Positions 16,290-25,494 of a stretch of 41,532 nt of DNA are shown piece after piece. The notes beneath the pieces were generated by a model. The model was given only the letters and a program-made list of their open reading frames with translations, was not told where the DNA came from and searched no databases. Positions within the stretch are counted from its first letter, which is position 1. The number at the start of each line of letters is the position of its first letter. Source of the stretch: CAYHBS01 sp964360995 (GTDB lineage Bacteria > Patescibacteriota > Minisyncoccia > Ryanbacterales > HO2-45-13); NCBI GenBank assembly GCA_964360995.1, contig CAYHYZ010000004.1, forward strand, positions 1 through 41,532, written 5' to 3'. The translations under genes were made by a program, and so were the position numbers.

Positions 16290-17348
16290 ATGAATATTTT
16301 ATATATTTTTTCAGGAACCAGAAAGGACAAAACGCGTGGAAGAATTCACGTAGACTACCCCGACACACAACTATATGGCCAGAATCATTTAGTGAAATTT
16401 GGTATGAATGCGGAGTATAGAGAATTTAAAGACCAATACCCAATTATCGGTTTTTTTTCAAAAATCATCGGATTTCGCGGCAGACACTCCTTGATGTTTT
16501 TCTTAGCACGCCATTATGATGTCGTTTTTGGGATTTCCGTTTTGTACATGCTTATTTGGAAAAAATTTATCCGAACTGAAACGAAGTTTATCATTTTTAA
16601 TTCTGTTCTCAGTCGATTACTTAATGTGCATAAGCAGAGTTCTATAAAATTTAAAATACTCGTATGGATTCTCAGAGAGGTTGACGGTATTGTGTTCTTA
16701 GCACAGATTGATTTGAAAAATGTAGCCTCACGTCTTCCATTTTTAAAGGAGAAATTATTTATTGTTCATATGGGTGTTGATAAAGACTACTATAAATTTA
16801 TCTGCCATGGAAGGGAAGATTTTTTACTTTCCGTAGGGCGAGACGATGCTCGTGATTATAAAACTGTAATCGACGTTGCAAAAAAAATGCCTATGGAAAA
16901 ATTCCATCTTGTGTGCCTTCCACGTAATATACAACACATCCAAGATATACCGCCAAACGTTCATATTCATGTAAATATATCAATAAACGAATTGCAAGAT
17001 TTTTATGGAAAAGCAAAGGCGCTCCTTTTGATCACCCACAAAGATACATATAGTGAGGGTTCGGACTCCTCCGGTCCAACCGTTCTTCTTGAGGCGATGG
17101 CATCGGGGCTACCAATCATCGCGAGCAAAAAAGAATATCTCAATGATTATGTCGAGCATGAAAAAGATGTACTACTCGTTGATTTCTATGACAGCGATGC
17201 TATTGTGAATGGCATTCGTACAATATCCAAAGGTGACATGGGACTAAACATGGCGAAGAATGCGCGACTAAAAGTCGATACATCATTGAACACCGAAGAG
17301 ATGGCTCATAAACTCGCACGAGTATTTAAAATAATCCATGAAAAATAA
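16290..17348 (+). CDS. Glycosyltransferase family 4 (GT-B)
   Basis: A 352-residue GT4-type enzyme starting MNILYIFSGTRKD. The donor-binding half shows FIVHMGVDKDYYKF, LLSVGRDDARDYKTVIDVA and EGSDSSGPTVLLEAMASGLP, a recognisable E-x7-E block. The ATG at 16290 follows the exostosin-tail remnant by a few nucleotides; an upstream in-frame ATG at 16254 would lie inside that remnant. Its first codons have a degenerate copy at 16012. From here on the genes are visibly more AT-rich than the first 10 kb. Confidence 0.87.
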   Translation: MNILYIFSGTRKDKTRGRIHVDYPDTQLYGQNHLVKFGMNAEYREFKDQYPIIGFFSKIIGFRGRHSLMFFLARHYDVVFGISVLYMLIWKKFIRTETKFIIFNSVLSRLLNVHKQSSIKFKILVWILREVDGIVFLAQIDLKNVASRLPFLKEKLFIVHMGVDKDYYKFICHGREDFLLSVGRDDARDYKTVIDVAKKMPMEKFHLVCLPRNIQHIQDIPPNVHIHVNISINELQDFYGKAKALLLITHKDTYSEGSDSSGPTVLLEAMASGLPIIASKKEYLNDYVEHEKDVLLVDFYDSDAIVNGIRTISKGDMGLNMAKNARLKVDTSLNTEEMAHKLARVFKIIHEK

Positions 17349-18363
17349 ATTACAATATTACTGCAATACATGTTTGCAATCTTACGAAGCTTCGTCTGAA
17401 AAGCTTTTCTGTTTATATTGTAAGAAGGTCGTTCCGATTATCCATGGAATTCCCGTATTTTCTAACGACATCTACTGGGGAAAAATTGCAGAACCAGAGC
17501 TCAAAAATATTATCGATCTTATCGAGAACCATGGTTTTGATGCTTTTTCTCTTCAGTTGCAGAAAAAGCTTGATTTCACATTTGATGAAGATCGTGCAGA
17601 TTGGATTTTTTTTATTCCTCCTTCAAACGAATTAGTAGTTCTCGATATTGGAGCTGGCCTCGGACGGATAACTATTCCACTCGCAAAAATTGCTAAACAT
17701 GTTATTGCGTGCGATCAATCGATTTCACGTATGCGTTTTTTGAAAAAACGCGCCGAAGCAGAGCAATTGAATAATGTCAGTGTATTTGTTGGTGATATAT
17801 TTGATTTACCAATAAAGGAAAATAGCATTGACCTTATCGTTATGAATGGCGTCCTTGAATGGGTCGGGCAGACAAAATTGTACAATAATCCACGCCATGC
17901 GCAAATCAAAAGTTTAGAAATATGCCGCAAGCTACTTAAAAAGGGTGGGCATATTTATATAGGTATAGAAAATCGCTTTGCCTTTGTGTATGCGAGAGCA
18001 TTCGACCATGGGGGTTTAAGATACACCAGCTTTATGCCCAGACCAATCGCAAATATTTATTCACAACTACGCATAAATGCTCCTTATAGGACCTATACGT
18101 ATTCTAAACGTAGTTATGAAACATTATTACGCGAATCTGGATTTACAGATCGGGCAAAATTTTATTTAGAGTATCCTGGTTATAATTTGCCACGGATCAT
18201 TATCCCTTATGATAATATACATATCCTTCAATATGCGATGACAACGTTCAAGCGCTCGCAGAACATTTTTGTGCAGATGTTACTATTTTTGTTGCGCTCC
18301 TTGGCGGTTGTTCGAGTGTACCGTTTCGTATTTTATAGTTTCGGTATAATAGTAAAAAAATGA
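17338..18363 (+). CDS. Class I SAM-dependent methyltransferase with N-terminal zinc ribbon
   Basis: A 341-residue protein. The first 40 residues hold four cysteines (C9, C12, C25, C28) followed by GIPVF, resembling the Trm112-like zinc ribbon that precedes some methyltransferase domains. The SAM-binding motif VVLDIGAGLGRITIPLA follows at about residue 100, with CDQS and GDIFDLPIKENSIDLIVMNG further on. It probably methylates a glycan component or lipid carrier intermediate, judged only from context. The start overlaps the previous gene by 11 nt, and the stop forms an ATGA overlap with the next gene. Confidence 0.83.
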   Translation: MKNKLQYYCNTCLQSYEASSEKLFCLYCKKVVPIIHGIPVFSNDIYWGKIAEPELKNIIDLIENHGFDAFSLQLQKKLDFTFDEDRADWIFFIPPSNELVVLDIGAGLGRITIPLAKIAKHVIACDQSISRMRFLKKRAEAEQLNNVSVFVGDIFDLPIKENSIDLIVMNGVLEWVGQTKLYNNPRHAQIKSLEICRKLLKKGGHIYIGIENRFAFVYARAFDHGGLRYTSFMPRPIANIYSQLRINAPYRTYTYSKRSYETLLRESGFTDRAKFYLEYPGYNLPRIIIPYDNIHILQYAMTTFKRSQNIFVQMLLFLLRSLAVVRVYRFVFYSFGIIVKK

Positions 18364-19232
18364 TTTCGTTTATTGAAAAAATACTGAAGGATAGCCCGGG
18401 CATTTTACCTATTTCAACTACTGATCGACTAGGATTTTTAAAATATAGTACAGCAATTTCCGGAAAAGGAGTTGGGAATAAGGTCATTTTTTTTGTTTTT
18501 ACTGACAGAAACATTATTCCGGTGGCAATCGTTAAAACTGTTAGGTCGTATCGAGATGCCGAGGTAATACGGCGCTCGTATGGCGCTTTACAGATGTTAA
18601 ATAAGCTCACTAAATATTCATCGTTCTCTGCGATGTTTCCACAAGCAATTCTGGTTTATGACGATGGCCACATCATTTTTAACGTAGAAACAATGTGCAT
18701 TGGTAATAAGGTCAACAGCGAGCGAGATATGGAGAAGATTATAGAAGCATATTTTTCGTTTTCTAAGTATATTGCAATGCGTACTTCTGATAATATCGTG
18801 TTGGACATACACTACGGCGTACAGTTAATAAAGGAACTTCAGGGTCCTAGGGAAACAATCGATGGAATTATTAAGTATTTTACTGATCTGTGGGGCAATG
18901 TTTCACTCCAATTACCGCGTATCCCGCAACATGGTGACCTGACTACCGATAATGTCCTTATTGACGGAGATAAGATAATGTTTATTGATTGTGATACGTT
19001 CGGCATGATCAATATTCCTGGCTTTGATGTATTTCACTTAGTGGCGAGAAAACAAAATAATAATTGGCGCAATGTACTTGATGCCTATTACGATCAAGTA
19101 AATATTCAGTGCACTTTCAGAGAAAAACTATTGATTATGTATCTTCTGCACGAGATACACATAAAAAAAGATTATATTCTTTTTCAGAAAAGTCTGGAAA
19201 CTATTATTAGTGAGTTTGCGGCTTTGATATAA
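18360..19232 (+). CDS. APH/choline-kinase-fold phosphotransferase
   Basis: A 290-residue kinase-like protein of the aminoglycoside phosphotransferase superfamily. The catalytic loop is QHGDLTTDNVLI (D193, N198), followed by MFIDCDTFG with metal-binding D210; the N-terminal lobe has the Lys-containing strand PVAIVKT. Members phosphorylate hydroxyl groups of sugars, choline or antibiotics. The neighbours (methyltransferase before, glycosyltransferase after) point to phosphorylation of a sugar or glycan rather than drug resistance. It starts within an ATGA overlap and ends 21 nt before the next gene. The substrate is unknown. Confidence 0.78.
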   Translation: MISFIEKILKDSPGILPISTTDRLGFLKYSTAISGKGVGNKVIFFVFTDRNIIPVAIVKTVRSYRDAEVIRRSYGALQMLNKLTKYSSFSAMFPQAILVYDDGHIIFNVETMCIGNKVNSERDMEKIIEAYFSFSKYIAMRTSDNIVLDIHYGVQLIKELQGPRETIDGIIKYFTDLWGNVSLQLPRIPQHGDLTTDNVLIDGDKIMFIDCDTFGMINIPGFDVFHLVARKQNNNWRNVLDAYYDQVNIQCTFREKLLIMYLLHEIHIKKDYILFQKSLETIISEFAALI

Positions 19233-19253
19233 TTATCTACTTTCCTGCGTATT

Positions 19254-20450
19254 ATGACCATTCTTCATATATCAAGAATGAACTTTCTTTCCGACAAAGC
19301 ACATGTATATACAACCACAAAAACATGTGAGGCATTAGCGGAGCAAACTGACACTCAAGTTATTTTACTTAGTTCCGACAACAGTCTTGTCGGTGAATCT
19401 GCTCTACAGAGCTTTTTTCGAAAGCACAACGTGAAAAAGAATTTCGAAATTATTTCAGTATCGTCATACGGAAACATATTTAGGGGAAGTAGTATCCGCC
19501 TCGTCAATTGGTTCGAGACAATTGCTATAAATATTTCTATTTTGAGATACATTATTCTTCATAGAAATACATTCGATATCTTATATGTTCGCGACTGTAC
19601 ATTATTCATGCCGATTTTGGCTTGCAAATATATATTGAAGAAACCCATTTTTATCGAGCTTCATGCTGTTCTCCACAAAAAGCATGGGCAATTTATGAAT
19701 AATTATTTTTCGAAAATTTCAGACGGGCTCATTGCGATTAGTTTTGGTCTTCGCGAGTATTACAAACACATGAATCCAAATATCATTGTTGCCTTTTGCG
19801 CTGCTGCGGAACCAGAGCGCTTCGCGCGCATTATTAATAGCAAAGAATTCCTGCGAGAAGAATTGAAACTGCCAAGGGAAAGAGTCATTCTTATGTATGC
19901 TGGAAATCTTTATAAAACCGGCAACAATGACTCTTACGGGCTTGAGGATATCGTAGAAGCGATGGTATATGTGAATGATTCAACACTGTTTATTGGATTA
20001 GGAAAGAGAGGAAATGAAACGAAAGAACTTGAAGATTTGGCAACACACCTTCGAGTGGATAAAAAAATTCTGTTTCTCCCTTGGGTTCCAAAGCATATGG
20101 TCTATCGCTATTGGAAAGCCGCTGATGTTCTTATGCTCCCATCATCCGGTGCTCAAATCGGAAATTCTCCTACAAAAATGTTTGAATATCTCTCTTCAGA
20201 ACGGGTCATCATAGCAGCAAGAACGAAAGCGATTGAAGAAGTATTACATCATGAAAAAAATGCATTGCTAGTTTCTGATTTCAAGAACCCCAGAGAATGG
20301 GCGGCAGCAATCAATCGTGTGCTTGGCGACCACCAGCTTCGCGACACGCTTACCAAGGCAGCCCTCCAGGATAGCCGTAAATATTCTTGGAATGACCGAG
20401 GATATCATATTCATGAATTTATTAAACAAACAATTGCAACAAAATCATGA
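19254..20450 (+). CDS. Glycosyltransferase family 4 (GT-B)
   Basis: A 398-residue GT4-type enzyme. The N-terminal half begins MTILHISRMNFLSDKAHV and includes YVRDCTLFMPILA and IELHAVLHKKHG. The donor half has RVILMYAGNLYKTGN, ILFLPWVPKHMVYRYWKAAD and IGNSPTKMFEYLSSERVIIA, the PxKxxEY variant of the donor-site motif. No Shine-Dalgarno sequence lies in the 21-nt gap before it. Its stop overlaps the deacetylase start as ATGA. Confidence 0.88.
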   Translation: MTILHISRMNFLSDKAHVYTTTKTCEALAEQTDTQVILLSSDNSLVGESALQSFFRKHNVKKNFEIISVSSYGNIFRGSSIRLVNWFETIAINISILRYIILHRNTFDILYVRDCTLFMPILACKYILKKPIFIELHAVLHKKHGQFMNNYFSKISDGLIAISFGLREYYKHMNPNIIVAFCAAAEPERFARIINSKEFLREELKLPRERVILMYAGNLYKTGNNDSYGLEDIVEAMVYVNDSTLFIGLGKRGNETKELEDLATHLRVDKKILFLPWVPKHMVYRYWKAADVLMLPSSGAQIGNSPTKMFEYLSSERVIIAARTKAIEEVLHHEKNALLVSDFKNPREWAAAINRVLGDHQLRDTLTKAALQDSRKYSWNDRGYHIHEFIKQTIATKS

Positions 20451-21379
20451 CACTAAGGCACATCATATATTACCTAATATATTGGAGTGGCTTTAATGAT
20501 ATCTGTAGCCTATTTCTCAAAAAAAAAGTTTTCGTTGTAATGTACCATAGTATTTGCTCTCCAAAAAATTCCGAGGAATTTAAAAACTATCTCTATGAAC
20601 ATATTTCAATTGAGGAAGATCTCTTCGAGCAGCAGATCCTCTACCTCAAAAAACGAGGACATACATTTATTTCATTTAAGGATCTTGCTACCGCCGACAT
20701 TAGAAATATTTATAAACCGACCATTATTTATTTTGATGATGGATTCAAAAACTTACTAACGAATGCGGCTCCAATTTTACATAAATATGGCATACCCGCA
20801 ACCATTTTTCTTATTACTGGGATTTTGGATCACACGCACATGCTTTGGACAATACAATACAAGCATGCGTCACATGAAGGTGGTATCGCAAAAGACGAGC
20901 AAAATTATCAAATTGAAAATATAAAAAATAAAACTGATCGAAAACGAATTGAGGTGATGCGTCAATTTCCGATTGATAAGCACTCCCCCCTTTTTCATAT
21001 TTTTTTATCATGGAATGATGTTGCTCTTCTTGTTAAAAACAATTTCGAACTCGGTTCCCATAGTGTTTCGCACGCGCGTCTTACTGAGTGCAGTCCACAG
21101 GAACTCCAGTTTGAAATTGTGCATTCGAAGCGGCGTATTGAGGAAGAGACTGGTCAAAAAGTCGATTCTTTTTCTTTTCCCCACAGCAGGGGAAGTGAAC
21201 AACTTATTGGTGAGTTAGGTAAATATGGCTATCGGTTTGGAGTATCGGCTGGAAAAGGACTCAATAATATGCCAATCTCAAATCACATGATGCACTATTT
21301 AAAGAATATATCGCCCAAACCAGGAGAATCATTGTGGATGTTTGCATTACGAATTTACTTTTTAAACATCAAAACGTGA
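20447..21379 (+). CDS. NodB-type polysaccharide deacetylase
   Basis: A 310-residue carbohydrate esterase family 4-like protein that would remove N-acetyl groups from a sugar residue. Motif 1 is IIYFDDGFKN (D97, D98) and motif 2 is GSHSVSHARL (H205, H209), giving the metal-binding Asp-His-His set; FSFPHSRG replaces the usual RxPY-like block. VVMYHSICSP near the start is typical of the subfamily that acts on exopolysaccharide precursors. The N-terminus is hydrophobic (IIYYLIYWSGF) but not a clear signal peptide. It is coupled to both neighbours by 4-nt overlaps. Confidence 0.88.
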   Translation: MTLRHIIYYLIYWSGFNDICSLFLKKKVFVVMYHSICSPKNSEEFKNYLYEHISIEEDLFEQQILYLKKRGHTFISFKDLATADIRNIYKPTIIYFDDGFKNLLTNAAPILHKYGIPATIFLITGILDHTHMLWTIQYKHASHEGGIAKDEQNYQIENIKNKTDRKRIEVMRQFPIDKHSPLFHIFLSWNDVALLVKNNFELGSHSVSHARLTECSPQELQFEIVHSKRRIEEETGQKVDSFSFPHSRGSEQLIGELGKYGYRFGVSAGKGLNNMPISNHMMHYLKNISPKPGESLWMFALRIYFLNIKT

Positions 21380-22143
21380 TCATCGAACAAAGGAGATTAT
21401 TTTTTAAAACAGCTTCCATTATTCTTGATGATAACAAGATTCAAGAAGTGATCAATAGTGGAGTGTATTCCTCAATCGTCATTTTATCATATAAACAAAT
21501 GAAATTGCCTGGATTCCATTCATTTTCAAAGCCAACACTTTTGATAGATCTCACGCGGAGCAAGGAAGATATACTCCGAGAGTTCAATAACACGACCAGA
21601 AACGAAATTCGTAGATCGTATAAAATTGACAACTTCCGCGTGATTACGAATGATATCCCCGATGATCGATCCTATGCGCTCTATAAAAAATTTGAGTTTT
21701 CGCAAGGACGTGTTCCTGTTTCCCAACATGTCCTAGCGCAAACATTTTTTTTAGGCATTGAGCTGGAAGATGAATTGATTTCTGGGTTATTTATAACGAA
21801 AAGCCCTCCGTATTTACGAGTCCGCTCAATTTTTTCAAAAAGACTTGCCACCCATGACAGGGAACTTCTCAAACTCATTGGATTTGCGACTCGGCGACTT
21901 ATTTGGGAAGCCTGTCTATGGGGAAAACGAAATGACTTTCAGCTCCTTGATCTTGCTTCTGTCAATATTCACAATCCAAAAACCGAGAACATCGCTAAAT
22001 TTAAGATGTCATTTGGCAAAGATTTAACTCCAGAGTTCACATATATATATAAATCACGATTTTTTACCTTTTTTGAAAAAGCAATAACGGTGAAGCTTGT
22101 TTGGAAAAGAATAATGAATTATTTAGAACGAATTACTTTGTGA
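21376..22143 (+). CDS. FemAB/GNAT-like acyltransferase
   Basis: A 255-residue protein with the FemAB-like signature LLIDLTRSKEDILREFNNTTRNEIRRSYK and a second acyltransferase-like half containing GIELEDELISGLFITK, with a late LLDLASVN block (motif split here for reading: IDLTRSKEDILREF, then NTTRNEIRRSYK). FemAB-type enzymes transfer an aminoacyl group to peptidoglycan precursors, and related proteins acylate sugars in polysaccharide loci. I place the start at the GTG 21376-21378, which forms a GTGA overlap with the deacetylase stop; an in-frame GTG at 21334 would overlap much more. A plausible role is re-acylating the amine freed by the neighbouring deacetylase, which is inference only. Confidence 0.68.
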   Translation: MIIEQRRLFFKTASIILDDNKIQEVINSGVYSSIVILSYKQMKLPGFHSFSKPTLLIDLTRSKEDILREFNNTTRNEIRRSYKIDNFRVITNDIPDDRSYALYKKFEFSQGRVPVSQHVLAQTFFLGIELEDELISGLFITKSPPYLRVRSIFSKRLATHDRELLKLIGFATRRLIWEACLWGKRNDFQLLDLASVNIHNPKTENIAKFKMSFGKDLTPEFTYIYKSRFFTFFEKAITVKLVWKRIMNYLERITL

Positions 22144-23270
22144 AATTGCTCATCATTACAAATTATCTTGGAAACCGAGGCGGATTAGGAAGATACTCTT
22201 TTGAGGTCGTCAAAGCGCTTGAATCCTACGCTATTGATATGAAGGTAATTTCTGAAGCAAGCACTCCTACCGTCCCTTTTGAACACAATATTCTGAGGCC
22301 AGTTTTTCGACAAAAACCAGTAAGGCGTATCTGGAATTTTATTTTGAATATCTACACTGTCCGACGTTTCGCCAAAAATGTAGACATCATACACGCCCAC
22401 GATGGTTGGCCATATGGGGTATATGGCTGGTTGGCGGTCCTTGGAACATCAAAAAAACTTTTTATTACAGGCATTGGCACATACACTCTAGCCCCTCTGC
22501 AGGAAACACTAATGGGTATGTTGCTGTGCAGGTCGTATCGGAGAGCGGAGGTCATTCTTTGCATTAGTGATTATCTTCGGAGTCAATTAAAGGAACTTTG
22601 TCCTGAAGTCGTTACTACCACGGTTTTGATGGGACCTCCGTCGTTACCGGTACCGAACGATGAACAACTGCGTAACTTTGGGTTAACGTATAAAATTTCT
22701 TGGCGATACCCGATCATACTCACCGTAGGTGACATTAAACATCGAAAGGGGCAATTGAATACATTACTTGCACTTAAAAGTCTGCAAAATATATATCCTC
22801 ATTTTCTATATATTATTATTGGTTCAGATAATGATCAGACCTACGTTAGGAAAATTATTGATTTTGTCGAGATGCATCATCTTCAAAATAATATCCTCAT
22901 GATTTCAAACAATTACGACGATCTCACGCTCGCATGTTTTTATCAGTCATGTCATCTTTTTGCCCTTTCTTCAAACAACGACGGATTGCACATCGAAGGG
23001 TTTGGGCTCGCACTTTTAGAGGCCGCGCAATTTGGTAAGCCGGTTGTTGGTAGTAGAAATTGCGGTATTGAAAGTGCGCTAAAAGACGGGTACAATGGGC
23101 TTCTCACTGCTCAAGGTAATTCAACTGATATCGCCAACAAAATCAATGATATCCTGGGACCAAACTATGATACCTATTCCCTCCACGCTCGGGATTTCTA
23201 TTCCCGTTTCTCTTGGAAACGAACGCTTGAAATATATATTCAGTATTTCACAAATAGCGCTAAGAAATGA
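22140..23270 (+). CDS. Glycosyltransferase family 4 (GT-B)
   Basis: A 376-residue GT4-type enzyme. The glycine-rich start NRGGLGRYSFEV, HAHDGWPYGVYGWL, ILTVGDIKHRKGQLNTLLAL and EGFGLALLEAAQFGKPVVG form the classical set, with an intact E-x7-E motif. The frame is open from 22101, but the GTG at 22140 overlaps the previous stop (GTGA) and immediately precedes KLLIITNYLG, where family members begin. Two successive GTGA junctions therefore occur in this part of the operon. Confidence 0.88.
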   Translation: MKLLIITNYLGNRGGLGRYSFEVVKALESYAIDMKVISEASTPTVPFEHNILRPVFRQKPVRRIWNFILNIYTVRRFAKNVDIIHAHDGWPYGVYGWLAVLGTSKKLFITGIGTYTLAPLQETLMGMLLCRSYRRAEVILCISDYLRSQLKELCPEVVTTTVLMGPPSLPVPNDEQLRNFGLTYKISWRYPIILTVGDIKHRKGQLNTLLALKSLQNIYPHFLYIIIGSDNDQTYVRKIIDFVEMHHLQNNILMISNNYDDLTLACFYQSCHLFALSSNNDGLHIEGFGLALLEAAQFGKPVVGSRNCGIESALKDGYNGLLTAQGNSTDIANKINDILGPNYDTYSLHARDFYSRFSWKRTLEIYIQYFTNSAKK

Positions 23271-23276
23271 AATCGC

Positions 23277-24467
23277 ATGTTAACTATTTTTGGTAATTTA
23301 CGAATAAACTCTGGGGAGCGCCTTCAACACATGAAGGACTCTCTTCAGTCATTTAAGGACATTAGTGATAACTGGGTCATTAATATTCGTGGATCATTTC
23401 GTGAAGAGGCCATATTATTTTTGAAACAGCACCTTGGCGATAAATTGTCGTTGTGTGAGTTCCTGGACGATGGGAGGGGGTGGATCGAGAACGCCCTCGA
23501 CATGATGCCAAATGTAAAGCATGACTATATTCTGTTGTGGATTGAAGACCACATCAACGTTTCTCCGACCGAAATATACACTGAAATCATTCAAGACATG
23601 AAAACTGCCCATGCAGATTACCTGCTATATTCTTGGTGGATGTTTGGAAAATCTCGCGAGGCATTTTCTGTAGTTCCAATGGAAAAACTACAGCATATTG
23701 ATGTTATTAAACTGGATGAGCAGTTGTGGAAGAAAATAATGGGCCATGGGCACCCATATTATCTTCTTTCCCTTCTTGGGATATATCGAAAATCGTTTTT
23801 GATACGAATGATGAAAAACGATCGAAGAAAGCTGCCGAGACAAACTATCCGATATATTTTTATGACGATGGCGTTATTGGACAAATTAGGAATCCACTTC
23901 GACCACACAAAAGCATTCCAATCTTTGCATCGCCTCACTGGTTACCGACTACGTCGATTCAGCAAAGAGGCTCCATTTGATCTCGAAAAATCTTCCGACC
24001 GATTTGACATGTTGCCATTTACCATGGCACTCTCCCGCCAAGAGCTTTTTGCATGTATAGACGACAATCTCGGTATGCCAGGATATAGTTTAGAATCTCG
24101 TGGTTTATACAAAGAAAAAAACCTTGAAGGACCTAGAAAAATCAACGAGCGCATAGAGAAAGCTTGGGGATATGAGGAAATACTTGAAACTAATTCTCAC
24201 TATACCGTCAAGCGCTTATTTATGAAAAAAAGTTTCCAATGCTCGTTTCAGTATCATAAAAAAATGACGGTGACAGTTGTAGGACTCTCCGGCGAACTAC
24301 ATGTCATTCTCGAAAATGGTGTCCGCGTCCTACATCAGGGAGATGTTATTACCATTCCTCCACTCATGAAACATCGCATGTTTGCTCCTACTGAAAATGC
24401 TCTGTATCTTGAACTTTCTACCTCGGAAATAGATGCCGTTGTACAATTCAACGATGATCACAGCTAA
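23277..24467 (+). CDS. GT-A-like N-terminal domain fused to a mannose-6-phosphate-isomerase-type cupin
   Basis: A 396-residue two-part protein. The C-terminal 110 residues are a cupin of the kind found at the end of ManC/type II phosphomannose isomerases: KAWGYEEILETNSHYTVKRL, CSFQYHKKMTV, LSGELHVILENG, IPPLMKHRM and LELSTSEID. The first about 280 residues are not clearly recognised; HDYILLWIEDHINV near residue 100 resembles the acidic metal motif of GT-A transferases, which is only a suggestion. It starts 6 nt after the preceding stop. A second, stand-alone cupin of the same type lies at 28369. It may couple a sugar isomerisation or epimerisation to transfer. Confidence 0.6.
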   Translation: MLTIFGNLRINSGERLQHMKDSLQSFKDISDNWVINIRGSFREEAILFLKQHLGDKLSLCEFLDDGRGWIENALDMMPNVKHDYILLWIEDHINVSPTEIYTEIIQDMKTAHADYLLYSWWMFGKSREAFSVVPMEKLQHIDVIKLDEQLWKKIMGHGHPYYLLSLLGIYRKSFLIRMMKNDRRKLPRQTIRYIFMTMALLDKLGIHFDHTKAFQSLHRLTGYRLRRFSKEAPFDLEKSSDRFDMLPFTMALSRQELFACIDDNLGMPGYSLESRGLYKEKNLEGPRKINERIEKAWGYEEILETNSHYTVKRLFMKKSFQCSFQYHKKMTVTVVGLSGELHVILENGVRVLHQGDVITIPPLMKHRMFAPTENALYLELSTSEIDAVVQFNDDHS

Positions 24468-25491
24468 ACAGAAAATAATGCCAGATACTACATCCGGTAA
24501 ACCCATAAGCAAGATAGGTATCGGTCCCATGAGTCCAGAAATTATTGATGCTGTATATCGCTTTTCCGCCGATAACAATATTCCCATGATGCTTATTGCA
24601 TCAAAAAACCAAATCGATTGGGACGGTGGCTATGTGAATAACTGGAATACCGCGCAATATAGAAATTATTTAAACACCATGGTGGCCAAATATCCTGACG
24701 CAAAAGTTTTTATTTGTAGAGATCACTGTGGTCCGGGGTTTAAAAATCATCACCTTGATGATACATACAACACCATTAATGCCGATATTGAAAACGACTT
24801 TGATTTAATCCATGTAGATTATTGTCACCTCAAGGGCGATAAAACACAAATCCTTGAGAAATCTCAAAAAGCAATAGAATATATTCTCAAAAAAAACAAG
24901 GACATTCTTATTGAGGTGGGAACGGACGAAAATACCGGAGCATATTTAACAAATTTGGACGCGATTAAACGAGAAATGGAGTTTTTTACGAGCATTACGC
25001 CTATTCATTTCTTTGTGTGCCAAACTGGCAGTCTGGTTACTGAAACTAACCAGGCAGGATCATTTAACGATACTTTTTTAAGAAAAGTAAAAGGGGTCGC
25101 AAATCAATTTGGTATATTTCTTAAAGAACACAACGCTGACTATATTGATAAAAGGACCATCGCGCGTCGTTCGGGTATCATTGACGCAGTAAACGTGGCG
25201 CCCCAATACGGCGTCATTCAAACAAAATTAACACTCCATAAAGCATTTGTTTATGGACTCGATCCTCGTGAATTTCTGGAGGAAGCGTATCAAAGTGAGC
25301 GCTGGAAAAAATGGCTCGATGTGAACACGAGGGAAAATAAGTACCTCTGCTCAATTATCGCCGGACATTATGTATTCTCAAGCGATGCATATAAAAAGCT
25401 CTACGAAAAAATCAACTCCCATGAAGATTTTAGAGAAACAATTATTCAAGAAATGATGCGCAACTTTAAAATTTATGCGGATAATCTCTGA
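24454..25491 (+). CDS. GatZ/KbaZ-like (tagatose-bisphosphate aldolase non-catalytic subunit family) protein
   Basis: A 345-residue TIM-barrel protein of the family of GatZ/KbaZ, the partner subunit of class II tagatose-1,6-bisphosphate aldolase. Recognisable blocks are IPMMLIASKNQIDWDGGY, VFICRDHCGPG, IEVGTDENTGAY and IDAVNVAPQYGVIQT. In E. coli GatZ supports the catalytic GatY subunit, yet no GatY-like aldolase is present here. Start options are ATGs at 24433, 24454 and 24478 (the last leaves a 10-nt gap); 24454 is a compromise. Placed before a KdsC-like phosphatase, it may act alone as an aldolase or isomerase on a sugar phosphate. The function is uncertain. Confidence 0.72.
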   Translation: MITAKQKIMPDTTSGKPISKIGIGPMSPEIIDAVYRFSADNNIPMMLIASKNQIDWDGGYVNNWNTAQYRNYLNTMVAKYPDAKVFICRDHCGPGFKNHHLDDTYNTINADIENDFDLIHVDYCHLKGDKTQILEKSQKAIEYILKKNKDILIEVGTDENTGAYLTNLDAIKREMEFFTSITPIHFFVCQTGSLVTETNQAGSFNDTFLRKVKGVANQFGIFLKEHNADYIDKRTIARRSGIIDAVNVAPQYGVIQTKLTLHKAFVYGLDPREFLEEAYQSERWKKWLDVNTRENKYLCSIIAGHYVFSSDAYKKLYEKINSHEDFRETIIQEMMRNFKIYADNL

Positions 25492-25494
25492 TAA

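Noticed and set aside
18360..19232. Aminoglycoside resistance gene
   Set aside because: Only the general kinase fold motifs match; its place inside a glycan operon makes a sugar or glycan substrate more likely.
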